NCBI GenBank assembly: GCA_036365455.1
Contig: JAWQUS010000008.1
Span: 17,405,501-17,469,500, forward strand
From: Macrosoma leucophasiata
Taxonomy: Eukaryota; Arthropoda; Insecta; Lepidoptera; Hedylidae
Reading direction: 5' to 3'
DNA: 64,000 bases
A program made the position numbers and the translations under genes. The notes below the pieces were generated by a model. It did no database searches. It was not told the DNA's origin and was given only the letters and a program-made list of their open reading frames with translations. Of this stretch, positions 31,801 through 40,059 are shown piece by piece. Position 1 is the stretch's first letter; the number at the start of each line of letters is the position of its first letter.

Positions 31801-33895
31801 ATGCATTTACCTCTGCCTACCCCTTCGGGGATTACAGGCGTGAACTTACGTCAAAACTAAAAAAAATCAACGTCTACTCAGCGGCTATATTTGTACTTAA
31901 CATTATTGAAGTTATGTTCAAATGTGTCAAATCCTAATAATAACATGAGGAAGGCTGATTGGTCTGTGCTTAATAACTATCGGATACCTATTAGAGCCAA
32001 TTTCCGGATTTCTGATATTTAGGAGCAAATCGTAGTTTCAAGTTGCCTAAATCAGTTTCATTTTTATCGCAGGTGGTGGAACAATACATACCGGATCAAA
32101 TCGAAATAAGGATTTTCATTGTCGCACTACTATTGCCACTCATCCTACTGTCATGGGTTCGGAATCTCAAGTACCTGGCACCAGTCTCGATGATCGCCAA
32201 CGTCTTCATGGGCCTCGGTCTTGGAATCACTTTCTACTATCTCTTGGACACCGGCAATTTAGATTTCAGCAAAACCAAACTAATTCAACCGATCGGCTCA
32301 TGGCCAGAATTTTTCTCTCTTACGATCTTTGCTATGGAAGCAATCGGAGTGGTGATGCCTCTCGAAAACGCGATGAAAACACCGCGATCAATGCTCGGGT
32401 GCTGCGGGGTACTCAACAAGGGCATGTCCGGCGTAACCTTCGTCTACATCCTCCTCGGATTCCTAGGATACTTACGCTTTCCCGAAGAGGTACATGCTAG
32501 TATCACACTTAACTTGGACCACACCAAAATGTAAGTAATGTAATTAACACTTAAATCTATTTAGAATAACTAATATTAGGGAGTCCAAGAGGGATCTCGC
32601 AGTTACTCGAACGCGTCTAATTTAAGGCATGAGGTATAGCTTGTACTCTGTTGAGTATCTTTACCAAATCTGAGCTATCTACATAGAGGAGAGTCCTTAG
32701 GGCATCCCTTAAAAAATTAATAAGGTCGCTACGATCTCACTTCATTGCCGAATCGGGTGAATTTTGGATAGAAGCCTTGTTTGGGGATTTGTTTAGAATA
32801 ACTAATGCGTCCTTGACCTATGATGTTGATACCGTGCTCTTTCCGAAAAGACTTGATTCTTTTTGGAAGTGAAATACTCAAGAATGTCAGATACACAGAG
32901 AAAGGATGTTAAGTGAACCCAATCAAAGCTCCCATCCAAGGCAAGTTCGTGCCGAATCCTTAAGTATTCGGCCTTATTACTACACCTTAGATTTGGAGGA
33001 GATACTGAACAGGGTGCAAGGTATCTCCGATGTCTTACATCTGACGCGATCGAGTTACTGCAAAAAACACGCTTGTGCTCCCATACAATTATAGATTCAG
33101 TAATTCAGTAAAATTGGTGGTTGGTGGTGATATACAATACACACACTACTGCTGCCTATCACACTATTTTAAAAGATCGTTAAGTGACATCTGACTTGCT
33201 TGATTTGTTATTGAAAAGGCAACAGAAATACACCATCAGTGAAAATATCAACTCTTTCGCTATCACGGTTTAGGAGATAAAGCCTCGTGACAGCCGGACA
33301 GATAGGCAGACGGATGGACGGATTGACAACGGACGGACATACAGCTGGCTCCACTTGCGCCCATGGCAACCACCTCCGCTTCCAGAACCTAACTACAACA
33401 CTAGTGATACAACAATAGCATGAACATTGAACATAATCGGAATACAGTCATATTTGGAACTACCATTGTTTTGTTTTCAGACCAGCACAAATAGTGACGG
33501 TCGCTATCGGTATCGCCGTTTACTGCACATTTGGTCTACAATTCTTCGTGTGCATCGACATCATGTGGAACTGCTTGAAAGATAAATTCACCAAGCGGCC
33601 TGAACTAGCCGATTATATGATGCGCACCATCATGGTCACCGCTTGCGTGATGTTAGCCGTCGCCGTGCCCACAATAGGACCGCTCATGGGCGTCATCGGG
33701 GCTTTCTGCTTTTCCATCCTCGGCCTCATCGCTCCAGCTTTCATTGAAGTCATCACCTACTGGGATATCGGATACGGCCCCTACAAATTTTTAATATGGA
33801 AGAATGTCCTCGTCCTACTATTTGGAATGTTCGCTCTCATATTCGGCACCAAAGACGCAGTCACGGAAATTATAAACGTATACAGCAAGGCATAA
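19839..33895 (+). CDS. Proton-coupled amino acid transporter (SLC36/PAT family, pathetic-like), 8 coding exons
   Basis: Complete gene model. Coding pieces are 19874-19882, 21004-21089, 23139-23222, 25204-25354, 26920-27041, 29446-29530, 32073-32530 and 33481-33895. They total 1,410 nt, giving 469 residues plus TAA, and every splice phase matches. The N-terminus of about 60 residues is hydrophilic and cytosolic. The PAT signature HLLKASLGTGILAMPRAFK begins at residue 67 and marks the first membrane helix. Further hydrophobic helices follow in exons 4, 6, 7 and 8, as expected for the roughly 11-helix amino acid/auxin permease fold. Length is normal for insect PATs. Family members co-transport small neutral amino acids with protons at the plasma membrane or lysosome; in Drosophila, pathetic links amino acids to TORC1 growth control. 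That function is inferred from the family. Insects have several PAT paralogues, so the one-to-one name is uncertain. An upstream 5' UTR exon must exist but was not identified. Confidence 0.93.
20070..20203. mobile_element. Palindromic MITE, GAGATTCACA family, copy 2 (transporter intron 1)
   Basis: GAGATTCACAAACCGCACTA at the left, GTAGTGCGGTCTGTGAATCT at the right; CAAAGTACGCTTCGAACTGT pairs with the interior right half. Candidate TTA duplication on both sides. Confidence 0.8.
20474..20760. repeat. Probable LINE-derived fragment
   Basis: GACGTCCACTACTGGATAAA and AAAGACGCCCACAACAGT resemble a tail-region motif common in moth LINEs (from memory). More GC-rich than the flanks. No ORF remains. 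Confidence 0.4.
21004..21089 (+). CDS. Transporter coding exon 2
   Basis: Acceptor TTTCACACAG, donor AC|GTGAGT. Encodes the hydrophilic cytosolic N-tail beginning DTNGSITPAQELETF and ending KEKIVS. It leaves a 2-nt partial codon (AC) that the next exon completes to Thr. Confidence 0.85.
21231..22000 (-). mobile_element. Metulj-like SINE split by a 510-bp DNA element
   Basis: TGATGGTAGGGTTTCAGTGT and GTTCAGCACTATCGTGTTCC precede the insertion; TATCACAGAGATATTAC and AGGCTGCAGTCACTGAACAT follow it. Confidence 0.75.
21351..21860. mobile_element. Intact non-autonomous DNA element with TAAT target duplication
   Basis: Ends AGGTTTAGATCCCACTGCAG and CTGCAGTGGGATCCTAACCT are inverted; inner CTAGGTTGCC and GGCAACCTAG also pair. 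TAAT flanks both sides (21347-21350, 21861-21864), and the split SINE shows the target. No ORF of transposase size. Confidence 0.85.
23139..23222 (+). CDS. Transporter coding exon 3
   Basis: Acceptor TTGTTAACCAG, donor TC|GTAAGT. Encodes YDMKNMTKDVESADFDPF and then ERKLSNPT. The DPF...NPTSD stretch just before the first helix is typical of insect PAT proteins. Phase is 2 in and 2 out. Confidence 0.88.
24305..24570 (-). mobile_element. Metulj-like SINE (transporter intron 3)
   Basis: ACTGGTGGTAGAACTCCAGT, GTTCAGCACTATCGTGTTCC, TTTCCGGCACAGAGGCATAA and GGCTGCAGTCATCACTTAAC. Near full length. Confidence 0.8.
24800..25018 (+). mobile_element. tRNA-headed SINE (transporter intron 3)
   Basis: The head carries an A box (TAGTCCAGCGG) and B box (GGTTCGATCC), the internal RNA polymerase III promoter of tRNA genes, inside a tRNA-like segment from CCCGGT to ACCGGG. 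A non-tRNA body (CAAATATTTGTATGG, CCCACGACACAGG) and an AATAAATAAAATAAAT tail follow. A second copy lies inverted at 28,541-28,762. Confidence 0.8.
25204..25354 (+). CDS. Transporter coding exon 4 (TM1 signature)
   Basis: Acceptor TTCATTTCAG, donor CTC|GTAAGT. Carries the family hallmark DTLTHLLKASLGTGILAMP, followed by FKCAGLVAGI and a second hydrophobic helix ending HCAYVL. The glycine-rich GTGILAMP element is the unwound first helix that contributes to the substrate site in this fold (family knowledge). Confidence 0.95.
25431..25983 (-). repeat. GGGTTCCGTAG repeat family, long copy (transporter intron 4)
   Basis: Reverse of the copy at 29,965: starts AACGGTCAAGTGCGTGTCGG and GTAGGGTTCCGTAGTTACAG, ends CAGACAGACGGACATGGCGA and TTTGTTTACTACGGAACACT. 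Confidence 0.75.
26536..26731 (+). mobile_element. Lep1/Helitron-like element (transporter intron 4)
   Basis: CTAGCTGTTGCTTGCGGCTT, TCATTAAAATCGGTTCCGTT, a CAGA repeat and TTACTTTCGCATTTATA; same family as 12,609-12,788. Confidence 0.7.
26920..27041 (+). CDS. Transporter coding exon 5, followed by a GC-AG intron
   Basis: Acceptor TATTTTCAG. Encodes IKCSHVLYKKTRKTTMSF and a loop ending NGPQWCRPWSNVF. The KCSHVL block is conserved in PAT transporters. The exon must end at AG with donor GCAAGT (27042-27047): only that cut leaves the AG that pairs with the A opening the next exon to give Arg. The nearby GTATTA would break the frame. Confidence 0.9.
27421..27525 (+). mobile_element. Metulj-like SINE fragment
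   Basis: AGTTCACATGGATGTTAAGT, GATGACTGCAGCC and GCAGATGCGTTGCCACCCC; truncated at both ends. Confidence 0.65.
27746..27781. repeat. Perfect 16-bp palindrome
   Basis: GGTCTAAATCAGTGAT, loop TCCC, exact reverse complement. It is next to a run of degenerate GTGGACCCC/GTAGACCCC motifs (27,570-27,730) that look like part of a CCAAAC...GACCCC MITE. Confidence 0.8.
27872..28450. repeat. Minisatellite, period 126 bp, about 4.5 copies (transporter intron 5)
   Basis: AAAAGTAGCCTAAGTTACTC recurs every 126 bp (units anchored near 28009, 28135, 28261, 28387). Each unit has AGTCCCGTCAAA and a TATG microsatellite. Confidence 0.85.
28541..28762 (-). mobile_element. tRNA-headed SINE inserted into a palindrome arm
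   Basis: Reverse copy of 24,800-25,018: GGATCGAACCCGCGACCC (B box region inverted) and CACCGCTAGACTAACCGG. The other palindrome arm (about 29,115-29,145) reads straight through the site and so shows the empty target. Confidence 0.85.
28905..29051 (-). mobile_element. Retroposon 3' end with TATG repeat tail
   Basis: TATGTATGTATGTATCTTCA, CGCCAGGTCCCTAACGGGGT, and ATACATGCACGCCGATTCCT; the reverse of 2118-2288 and nearly as long. Confidence 0.7.
29301..29384. repeat. Short Helitron-like hairpin fragment
   Basis: ACTAGCTGCGCCGACGACTT and GGGCGAAGTCGCGGGCACAG; same form as 13,105-13,172. Confidence 0.55.
29446..29530 (+). CDS. Transporter coding exon 6 (membrane helix)
   Basis: Acceptor TTTTAATTACAG, donor AAG|GTTAGT. 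Encodes IFILVSLFLTYFGTCSVYTV and IIASNIQK. This is a single hydrophobic helix with the TYFGTCSVY motif seen across animal PATs. Phase 1 in, 0 out. Confidence 0.92.
29965..30583 (+). repeat. GGGTTCCGTAG repeat family, full copy (transporter intron 6)
   Basis: Starts TTTTTAGGGTTCCGTAGTAA, a CTGT repeat, CTTGAAATTTGGCACAAG, CATCATTTTTCGATTTAGTT, and ends CGGAACCCTACACTGCGCGT with CACTTGACCGGTTTTTTT. Confidence 0.75.
30779..31010 (+). mobile_element. Metulj-like SINE, internally deleted
   Basis: AAGTGGCAAACAAGCACATA, ATACTGCAGCCTATAGACAT, CATTTAGCGGCAGGGAAATT and GCGAGCTCCGTCACTCGATC then TCTACCAC. Confidence 0.75.
31501..31595. repeat. 95-bp imperfect hairpin
   Basis: AGTTTCGTACT and AGTACGAAACT close the stem; CTCCATAGTTAA and TTAACTATGGAG form its inner part around a short ATTGATA loop. 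The fold covers nearly all of the stretch. Confidence 0.75.
32073..32530 (+). CDS. Transporter coding exon 7 (several membrane helices)
   Basis: Acceptor TTTTTATCGCAG, donor AT|GTAAGT. Encodes 152 residues. A hydrophobic stretch around IFIVALLLPLILLSW is followed by VRNLKYLAPVSMIANVF and a longer hydrophobic run. Next comes the FAMEAIGVVMPLENAM motif, a PAT-family landmark, and then another helix ending LGFLGYLRF. It ends with the extracellular-type segment INLDHTK-like before the next exon. Confidence 0.95.
33481..33895 (+). CDS. Transporter coding exon 8, terminal
   Basis: Acceptor TTGTTTTCAG. The first base completes Ile. Encodes 137 residues ending TEIINVYSKA and a TAA stop at 33893-33895. 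Contains the last helices, including TIGPLMGVIGAFCFSILGL and VLVLLFGMFALIFGT. No single poly(A) site stands out downstream; AATAAA occurs at about 35043 and 35422, both rather distant. Confidence 0.95.
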
Positions 33896-35436
33896 GTGTA
33901 GCGCAATGAAACCTAAAGAACAACGTGTGATAGTTAGCATAATGAAAAGTATAATTATGTTTTTATATTTACCTATTGCTTAGTATAACTGTGGGCATTT
34001 GTGTTTTTGAGACACCACAGGTACGTCGATCTTTTTAGATACCGTTCGACACTTTGGTGTGAATTTTAATTACTAAGTATAACGATGTAGGGATGATTTA
34101 ACCTATGCAGTGATAATGTAACCACTACGATGAATGTAGCAAACGAATTGAAATCTGTGAGGTATGAATTGAGCAAATATGTCCAAATTAAAATGTGACA
34201 TAACGTTAAAGCATTCCCATAAACAGACTGTCACCTTAGATTATTGATTGGCCTTGGCTTCGCTTGTGCGATATGCCACGTTATAATATTAGGATGCAAA
34301 CGAATACTATAGAATCCAAAATTGAGAGAATTTGAACATTTGACAATTAGAAATCAATTTATTATACAAACAAAATCTAACATTATGATAAGAAACAAAT
34401 TGCTCCGTTCAAGCAGGTATTGCTACGGATCTCGTAACAAAAACTGTTCTGCTATCAAAGTATGGACACCAGGATCGGAATGTGAAGTCGAGACCAATTA
34501 AAATCTCTGGTTAATCCATAAATATATAATTAAAAGAAGATAGATCACCATTAGAGTACCTATACCTCAAAATTCTCAATAATGTCCAAAGAACAAAATT
34601 ACTGGTATCAAACCAGTAATTTTGTTTAAAATTTCATTAGACATTTCTCGTTCGTTGGAGCATTGGTGTTTATAAATTACCAACCTATCCTACATATTTT
34701 TCATAATTCTAAAGAAATTGGGGATCTGTTCTCTTTTTAACTTTGTACTTTTATTTACGGGACATTCTGTGAATATAACGGATTTTAAAAGACTGTATCG
34801 TCGAGCGGGCATAAATTTGATTAAAAATATAAGTGCTTTATTACGATATTTTAATACATGTATGATATTGATATCAATGAAATATTCAAATAGTTCTATA
34901 TACATAATTTCATATTGTTTCAATATAAAATATGTTCATTTCATTTCGGTACCATTATTTTTTGTGTCCAGTCATCACACGAATTTTGTCTTTCACTTTC
35001 CAATTTCGCAGTTTCTGATAAGTAGGTAGATTTTATCTGAGAAATAAATATGGTTTAACAATGACAAAATAGATTTACAACTATTTATTTCTCAAAATAT
35101 TAAATGTTAAATTACATAGTTAAAAGAAGATTTAATATTTATATACATAATGAAATTTATAAATTACAATATTTTTATAATATATAAATATAATTAATTA
35201 TTTCATTATATTTCATTGTATAGGTAATGAAATAATTTTGTTTTAATTTTTTTAATACACTAATTGTTATCACGTCAAAAGATATACTTACATATCTTAA
35301 AAACTGTTAATGTATATTATTTTTCTCAAGCTTATGATTTGAATTTTGAGTAATAAGTATTTATAAGTAATTTAACAGTAAGTAATAATCCAAACTGATA
35401 TTTTCTTAAAAAACTCTGGTTAATAAAGTTAAAATA
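33896..35436. other. 3' flank of the transporter gene, no further gene
   Basis: Presumably the 3' UTR then AT-rich intergenic DNA. Overlapping ORFs on both strands around 34,700-35,000 are AT-rich and not protein-like. Confidence 0.4.
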
Positions 35437-35648
35437 TAAACATCTACACAAAAACCAAAGACTTCAATATATACCTATGCTTTTACCACTCGTGAGACCT
35501 AAGCTGACATGCATCTGTGCCGGAAATTGCGCATATTACCACCTGACCAGAATGATAGCGCTGAACACTACCATTTAGTTGTAAGTAGATTAGGTAAGGT
35601 GGTGATGACTACGCCCGCGACCTTCGTCACTGGAGACCTACCAGTACA
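35437..35648 (+). mobile_element. Metulj-like SINE, 3' two-thirds
   Basis: CATCTACACAAAAACCAAAG, CATCTGTGCCGGAAATTGCG, GCGCTGAACACTACCATTTA and TTCGTCACTGGAGACCTACC. This is the last copy in the window; none is seen from here to 64,000. Confidence 0.7.
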
Positions 35649-35845
35649 TAATTTGCCTTGACATTGGCCTTTCTTTAAATTTTTTCTTTTAATTTCGGGT
35701 CGGTACATTATATAATTATATTACGTCGCCTGAGACGAGGAAGTTGTAAGTAATGGCACGGGATGGAGCTTTGCCATGAAGTTACTACTTATCGAAGTGT
35801 ATCATAACATTGTAGCCACAGAACTTTTAACTCTCGCTAATATTC

Positions 35846-36187
35846 AACTATATAAATAAAAATGAATCGCTAAATATTTTGCTAAGCGCAGAACTCAAAA
35901 ACGGCTGGACCAATTTCGCTAATTCCTTTTTTATTGTATTTGTAATTATTCGGTTAAGGTTTTTATAAAAGAAAAACATTGACAGTTGAGCGGAAAATTA
36001 GAAAAATTTTGTAAACTTGATCACCATACAATTTTTTCCAATGTAAACCTAATGGCCCTTGACATAATGGTTGTTCGTCAATGATCGTTTTAAACAGAAG
36101 AATCGGTAGTAATTAATGATTGAAAATGGCATCTTACCAGTAACAATCTACATTGCACCCGCCCGGAAACGGGGCGGTTCGCTAGTG
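35846..36187 (+). mobile_element. Helitron-like element
   Basis: Opens TATAAATAAAAATGAATCGC with AACTCAAAAACGGCTGGACC, ends CGGAAACGGGGCGGTTCGCT then AGT, the hairpin plus CTAGT ending of Helitrons. Confidence 0.55.
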
Positions 36188-36814
36188 TTAAATAAAATTA
36201 AATCATTACCTTTCACATCTACAGATCCCCAAAGAGTACTTAACTTGAAATTTAAATTATATAAATAGGTATACGGTAACTTTTCTCAAATCTGTCAGTG
36301 TGACCCACGAAAGATACCAAATGATTTTTATATTTAGGTAGCTGCAAAAATAACGAACACGAAAATAAAAGTTAAGGAGATTTTATAAAGGCATATGTAG
36401 TACGTTTAAGTTTATTCAAACGATCTACCTAAGACGAAATTACCGACCTAAGATGAAATAAAAAACTTAGGATTTCATATAATGTGTTCCATTTGTATTT
36501 GTTTTTAACGTAGATAATCTTAAAATATAAGATGTTATACTTAGTACCTATGATAGATAAGTACAATCTAACAAAAATGTATAGAAAGCCATATTCCATG
36601 CTGAAAAATAGAAGATAATAAATAGAGCCAACCAAAGTCACACGGTGTTTGACTTAATAGGTAATAAAACGTTTACGTTAATCCAGCTAGCTATAAACAA
36701 TTTAATATTCAACATATTTCTCAATTTTATGTGCCATTCCCAAAAAAAAAATTATGGTTTACTTTAATAAAAGGATGTTTGGGTCGATATAGTGTGGTTT
36801 TCACACTCATTTAT

Positions 36815-37175
36815 ATACAGGGTTATTTGTAATCATCACCTCTTGCAAGCAGCCTCGTAATAACTCCCAACAACATTTGTTCTAAGACTTTTTACAAATC
36901 TTGATAAATAAGCCAAAACAAAAAACAATAAAATGTTTTCATTAGTTCAAAAGAGCATTGCGTCAGCCCGCAACAACGCTCCCTGCTGCACGTAGCGATA
37001 TTTTGTCTAGGCAAAGGTGCATGGCATACCTACGCTCAGAGTAATTATTTTTAAGGAGCAAAAAAAAGTAAGGAAAATTTAAATTTTAAAAAGTTGAATA
37101 TTAAATGTTTCTGGGATTGATCTAGAGAGGCTGCCTGTAAGAGGTGATGCGCTAATTTAAATTAACCCTGTATAT
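36815..37175. mobile_element. Inverted-repeat element with ATACAGGGTTA termini
   Basis: ATACAGGGTTATTTGTAATC with ATCACCTCTTGCAAGCAGCC at the left; GGCTGCCTGTAAGAGGTGAT and AACCCTGTATA at the right. Confidence 0.7.
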
Positions 37176-38130
37176 CTATTAACAGTACAGTGTAGGAGGT
37201 ATGTGTCCTAATAAAAATTTGGTATATAGGCACTTTTTATACAAGATTTGACAACGTATTTAAAAATATGTTTCTTTTAAATGATTTGCATTTACTATTA
37301 ATGTTGTAAGTGAGATTTAATAAAAAATGTTCTAAGATTATATTAAGGTACGATTCCGAACTCCGCAGGACGCAACAGTGCTGCTGCAGTATCATATTTC
37401 TCCATTTTCTACTGCATTGCTGCCGCGACTTTGTCGTAGGTACGCGACATGTAATCTATACTTATATACTTATAATATTAAAAAGCTGAAGAGTTTGTTT
37501 GTTTGAGAAGACACAGACAGAAACTACTGGTCCGATTTGAAAAATGCTTTCAGTGTAAGATAGCCCATTTATCAAGGAAGGTTATATAACTCGCTCGGAA
37601 TCGTACCTTTTTCATGTAGTTACTTATGATATTTTATAATTAAGTGATGTGTAAATTTTAATAAAAAATAATAAGATGTATTAAATAAGTGCTGTCTTTA
37701 ACCCGGGTATAGAAAAATAAAGATGCCTATGCAATGTTTTGAACCTTCAGAATAACAGAACAATTATCTTCACCAAGGAAACCATTATACAAAAAAAAAT
37801 GCTGTCGAAAATAAGAAATAATTTCTGTAAAACCAAACTACGTACCTACGCATTTAGCATTGCGGCAGGGGCATTGCGCATCTCTAAACATGGGTTATGG
37901 CTAATGGCACTTCAAGCTACATGCCAACAGCTCTCAGTGAAATAGTTATATAATGATAATATGAATATAACTATCGTTATAGTCATTAGATCAAGCACAG
38001 ACAAGTCTACGTGTACGTTTACATACTATTATATTTTTTACAAGCTTTTCATTAATTGGCTAAGGGCCAAAAATCTTGAAGTTGAGTTCATAAAATAAAA
38101 CCAATTCATCTTATTACAAAAGTAACTTAC

Positions 38131-38393
38131 AGTATCCAACAAGACATAATGCACATCGAGCCTCCGAAAGAGACGATCGGCTCGTTTCGCTTCGTAGAGC
38201 GTTAACTCTGTTGCACACTGCCTACGTAAGCACTGACAGCCCGGTATTGGTCAAAACTTGATCAAAATGGTCGACAAACGTCAAATAGGTACGGTGCGAA
38301 AGAGATAACCCTCTACAGACCCGAAATAAGCCGAAGTCTCCTTCCTAGGCTCGATGTGCAATATTTATTGTTGAGCACTGTACTTGAACTAGA
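38131..38393. mobile_element. MITE of the CACATCGAGCCTA family, best-preserved copy
   Basis: CAGTATCCAACAAGACATAA and TGCACATCGAGCCTCCGAAA at the left; CTAGGCTCGATGTGCAATAT and TTGTTGAGCACTGTACTTG at the right, inverted. Interior TCAAAACTTGATCAAAATGG and GAGAGCGTTAACTC-like arms. Confidence 0.75.
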
Positions 38394-38412
38394 AAAAAGT
38401 CTCTGATTACCC

Positions 38413-40056
38413 ACGAGCACAGAGCAATACGGGCCACCGGCCGCAGCGGACCGGAGTGGAGTAGCCATAGCGTTTATTACCGATGCAAAACAGTTTGTCA
38501 TTTTTTGCGGAGAAAATACGTGTGACACACACACACTACAGTCTGTTTTTTTTCGCTACGGACTAAATTGACACATGCAAATGCCAATTTCCAAAATAAT
38601 GATACCAGCTTTCTAGTATTAGTGTTGTACGATACCGGTTTTATGAATCGTTAGTTATTACTTTACCACATAATTTTATTATTATGTGACACTGGACAAA
38701 TCATTTAAAAATTATGGTTACTATGGAGTATCACACATTTAATTTAAATTACTTATTGCACTAGTAAACACGACAATTATTTATTTCTTGTTGAAGAATA
38801 CGCAAGAACAAGTTTTTAACAAGAACTACACAAGAAATAGGTCGATGTACTATAGCTATCAATGCCATAAAAATAAAAACACGGCGCCATTATGAATATA
38901 CGGCATTCGTCCTTCAACCTCCGAAATGCGATTTCACGGGCAAAAAAACATAATAATGAACGCGTATTTGTATGCGTTCATTATGTACACACAGAAAAGT
39001 AAATAGAATCTCCAGCCGAAACGCCGAAGAAAAACGAATGTGTGACTTCGTCTAGTGACTCCCCAGCGCTGGAAAAATTGTATTAAACATGTACTTAATA
39101 ATTGAAGTTGAGAAAAAAATGTGTACTCTAGGCCATATTGTCGACGACATTACAGACTGATTTATTATTGAAGTAGGTGATGACTCAGACGATTCGGCAC
39201 ATTCAGGTACGGAAATTTCAAGGTCACGGCGGCGGGCAATCGAGCGGCTAATATTTACAGACACTTAAAAAATAAGTGTGTTGCATTTATGCATTTATCA
39301 TATCTATACATTAACCATGCATGTACATTATATAGGCGCGCCTATAGGTTCATTACGGGTGTCGCCACATTATAAAATTTTAAAGACATATTTTTGTAAT
39401 TACTCTAATTACCTAATTTTTGTATAAACCTCAAAATGTTAAGAAGTTTCTCTTTAGGCACTGGTTTGACATGCAATAAATCGTCTTTACCATTTCTTCT
39501 TTACTAGCGCAGTGTAAAATATTATTAGATATAATGTAAATTAAAAGGCTAGGAGCAGTAAACGTATTAAGTTGCACTAAATTTCCTTTTATTATTGATT
39601 GGTTGTTGTTGATGTTGTTTTTTTTTTTTGTTACTGTTATGTAACAATATGCAATTCCTTAGATGTCCAAATACGGAAACTTATAAATGGTCTGATGTAA
39701 TTTTATTAAGATTGTTTGTAAGCAAATAAGACTGTTTGTTCTCCTGAATAAAATAAAATAAAAATTATTGCTGAAAAACGATACTAGATTGTAAATTACG
39801 TAATGTTACGGTAGTGGCACATCACTATAAATGATTCCCAAAAACCTAGCCATACAGCTTATGTCAATTTAGTCCGTAGCAAAAAAAAACAGACTTTACA
39901 AAAATCGTCTTTTACTACGAAACTCACACCTTGACTTTAACAAAATACTTACCACTTGTGCTTGTACTTTGACACTTTGACAGAGGGGAAAGCTTGCTTA
40001 AGGCTACTTCCCTCCGGTCCGCCGCGGCCGGAGGCCCCGTGTTGCTCTATGTCCAC
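38413..40056. mobile_element. Two-layer inverted-repeat DNA element, about 1.6 kb
   Basis: Outer GC-rich arms 38413-38468 and 40002-40056 (GGCCGCAGCGGACCGGAG against CTCCGGTCCGCCGCGGCC); inner arms 38541-38573 and 39863-39895 (TTTCGCTACGGACTAAATTG against CAATTTAGTCCGTAGCAAA). No transposase recognised inside. Confidence 0.65.
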
Positions 40057-40059
40057 GAA

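Noticed and set aside
32153..32500. 115-codon + strand ORF
   Set aside because: Out-of-frame shadow of transporter exon 7, where the other frame gives the family motifs.
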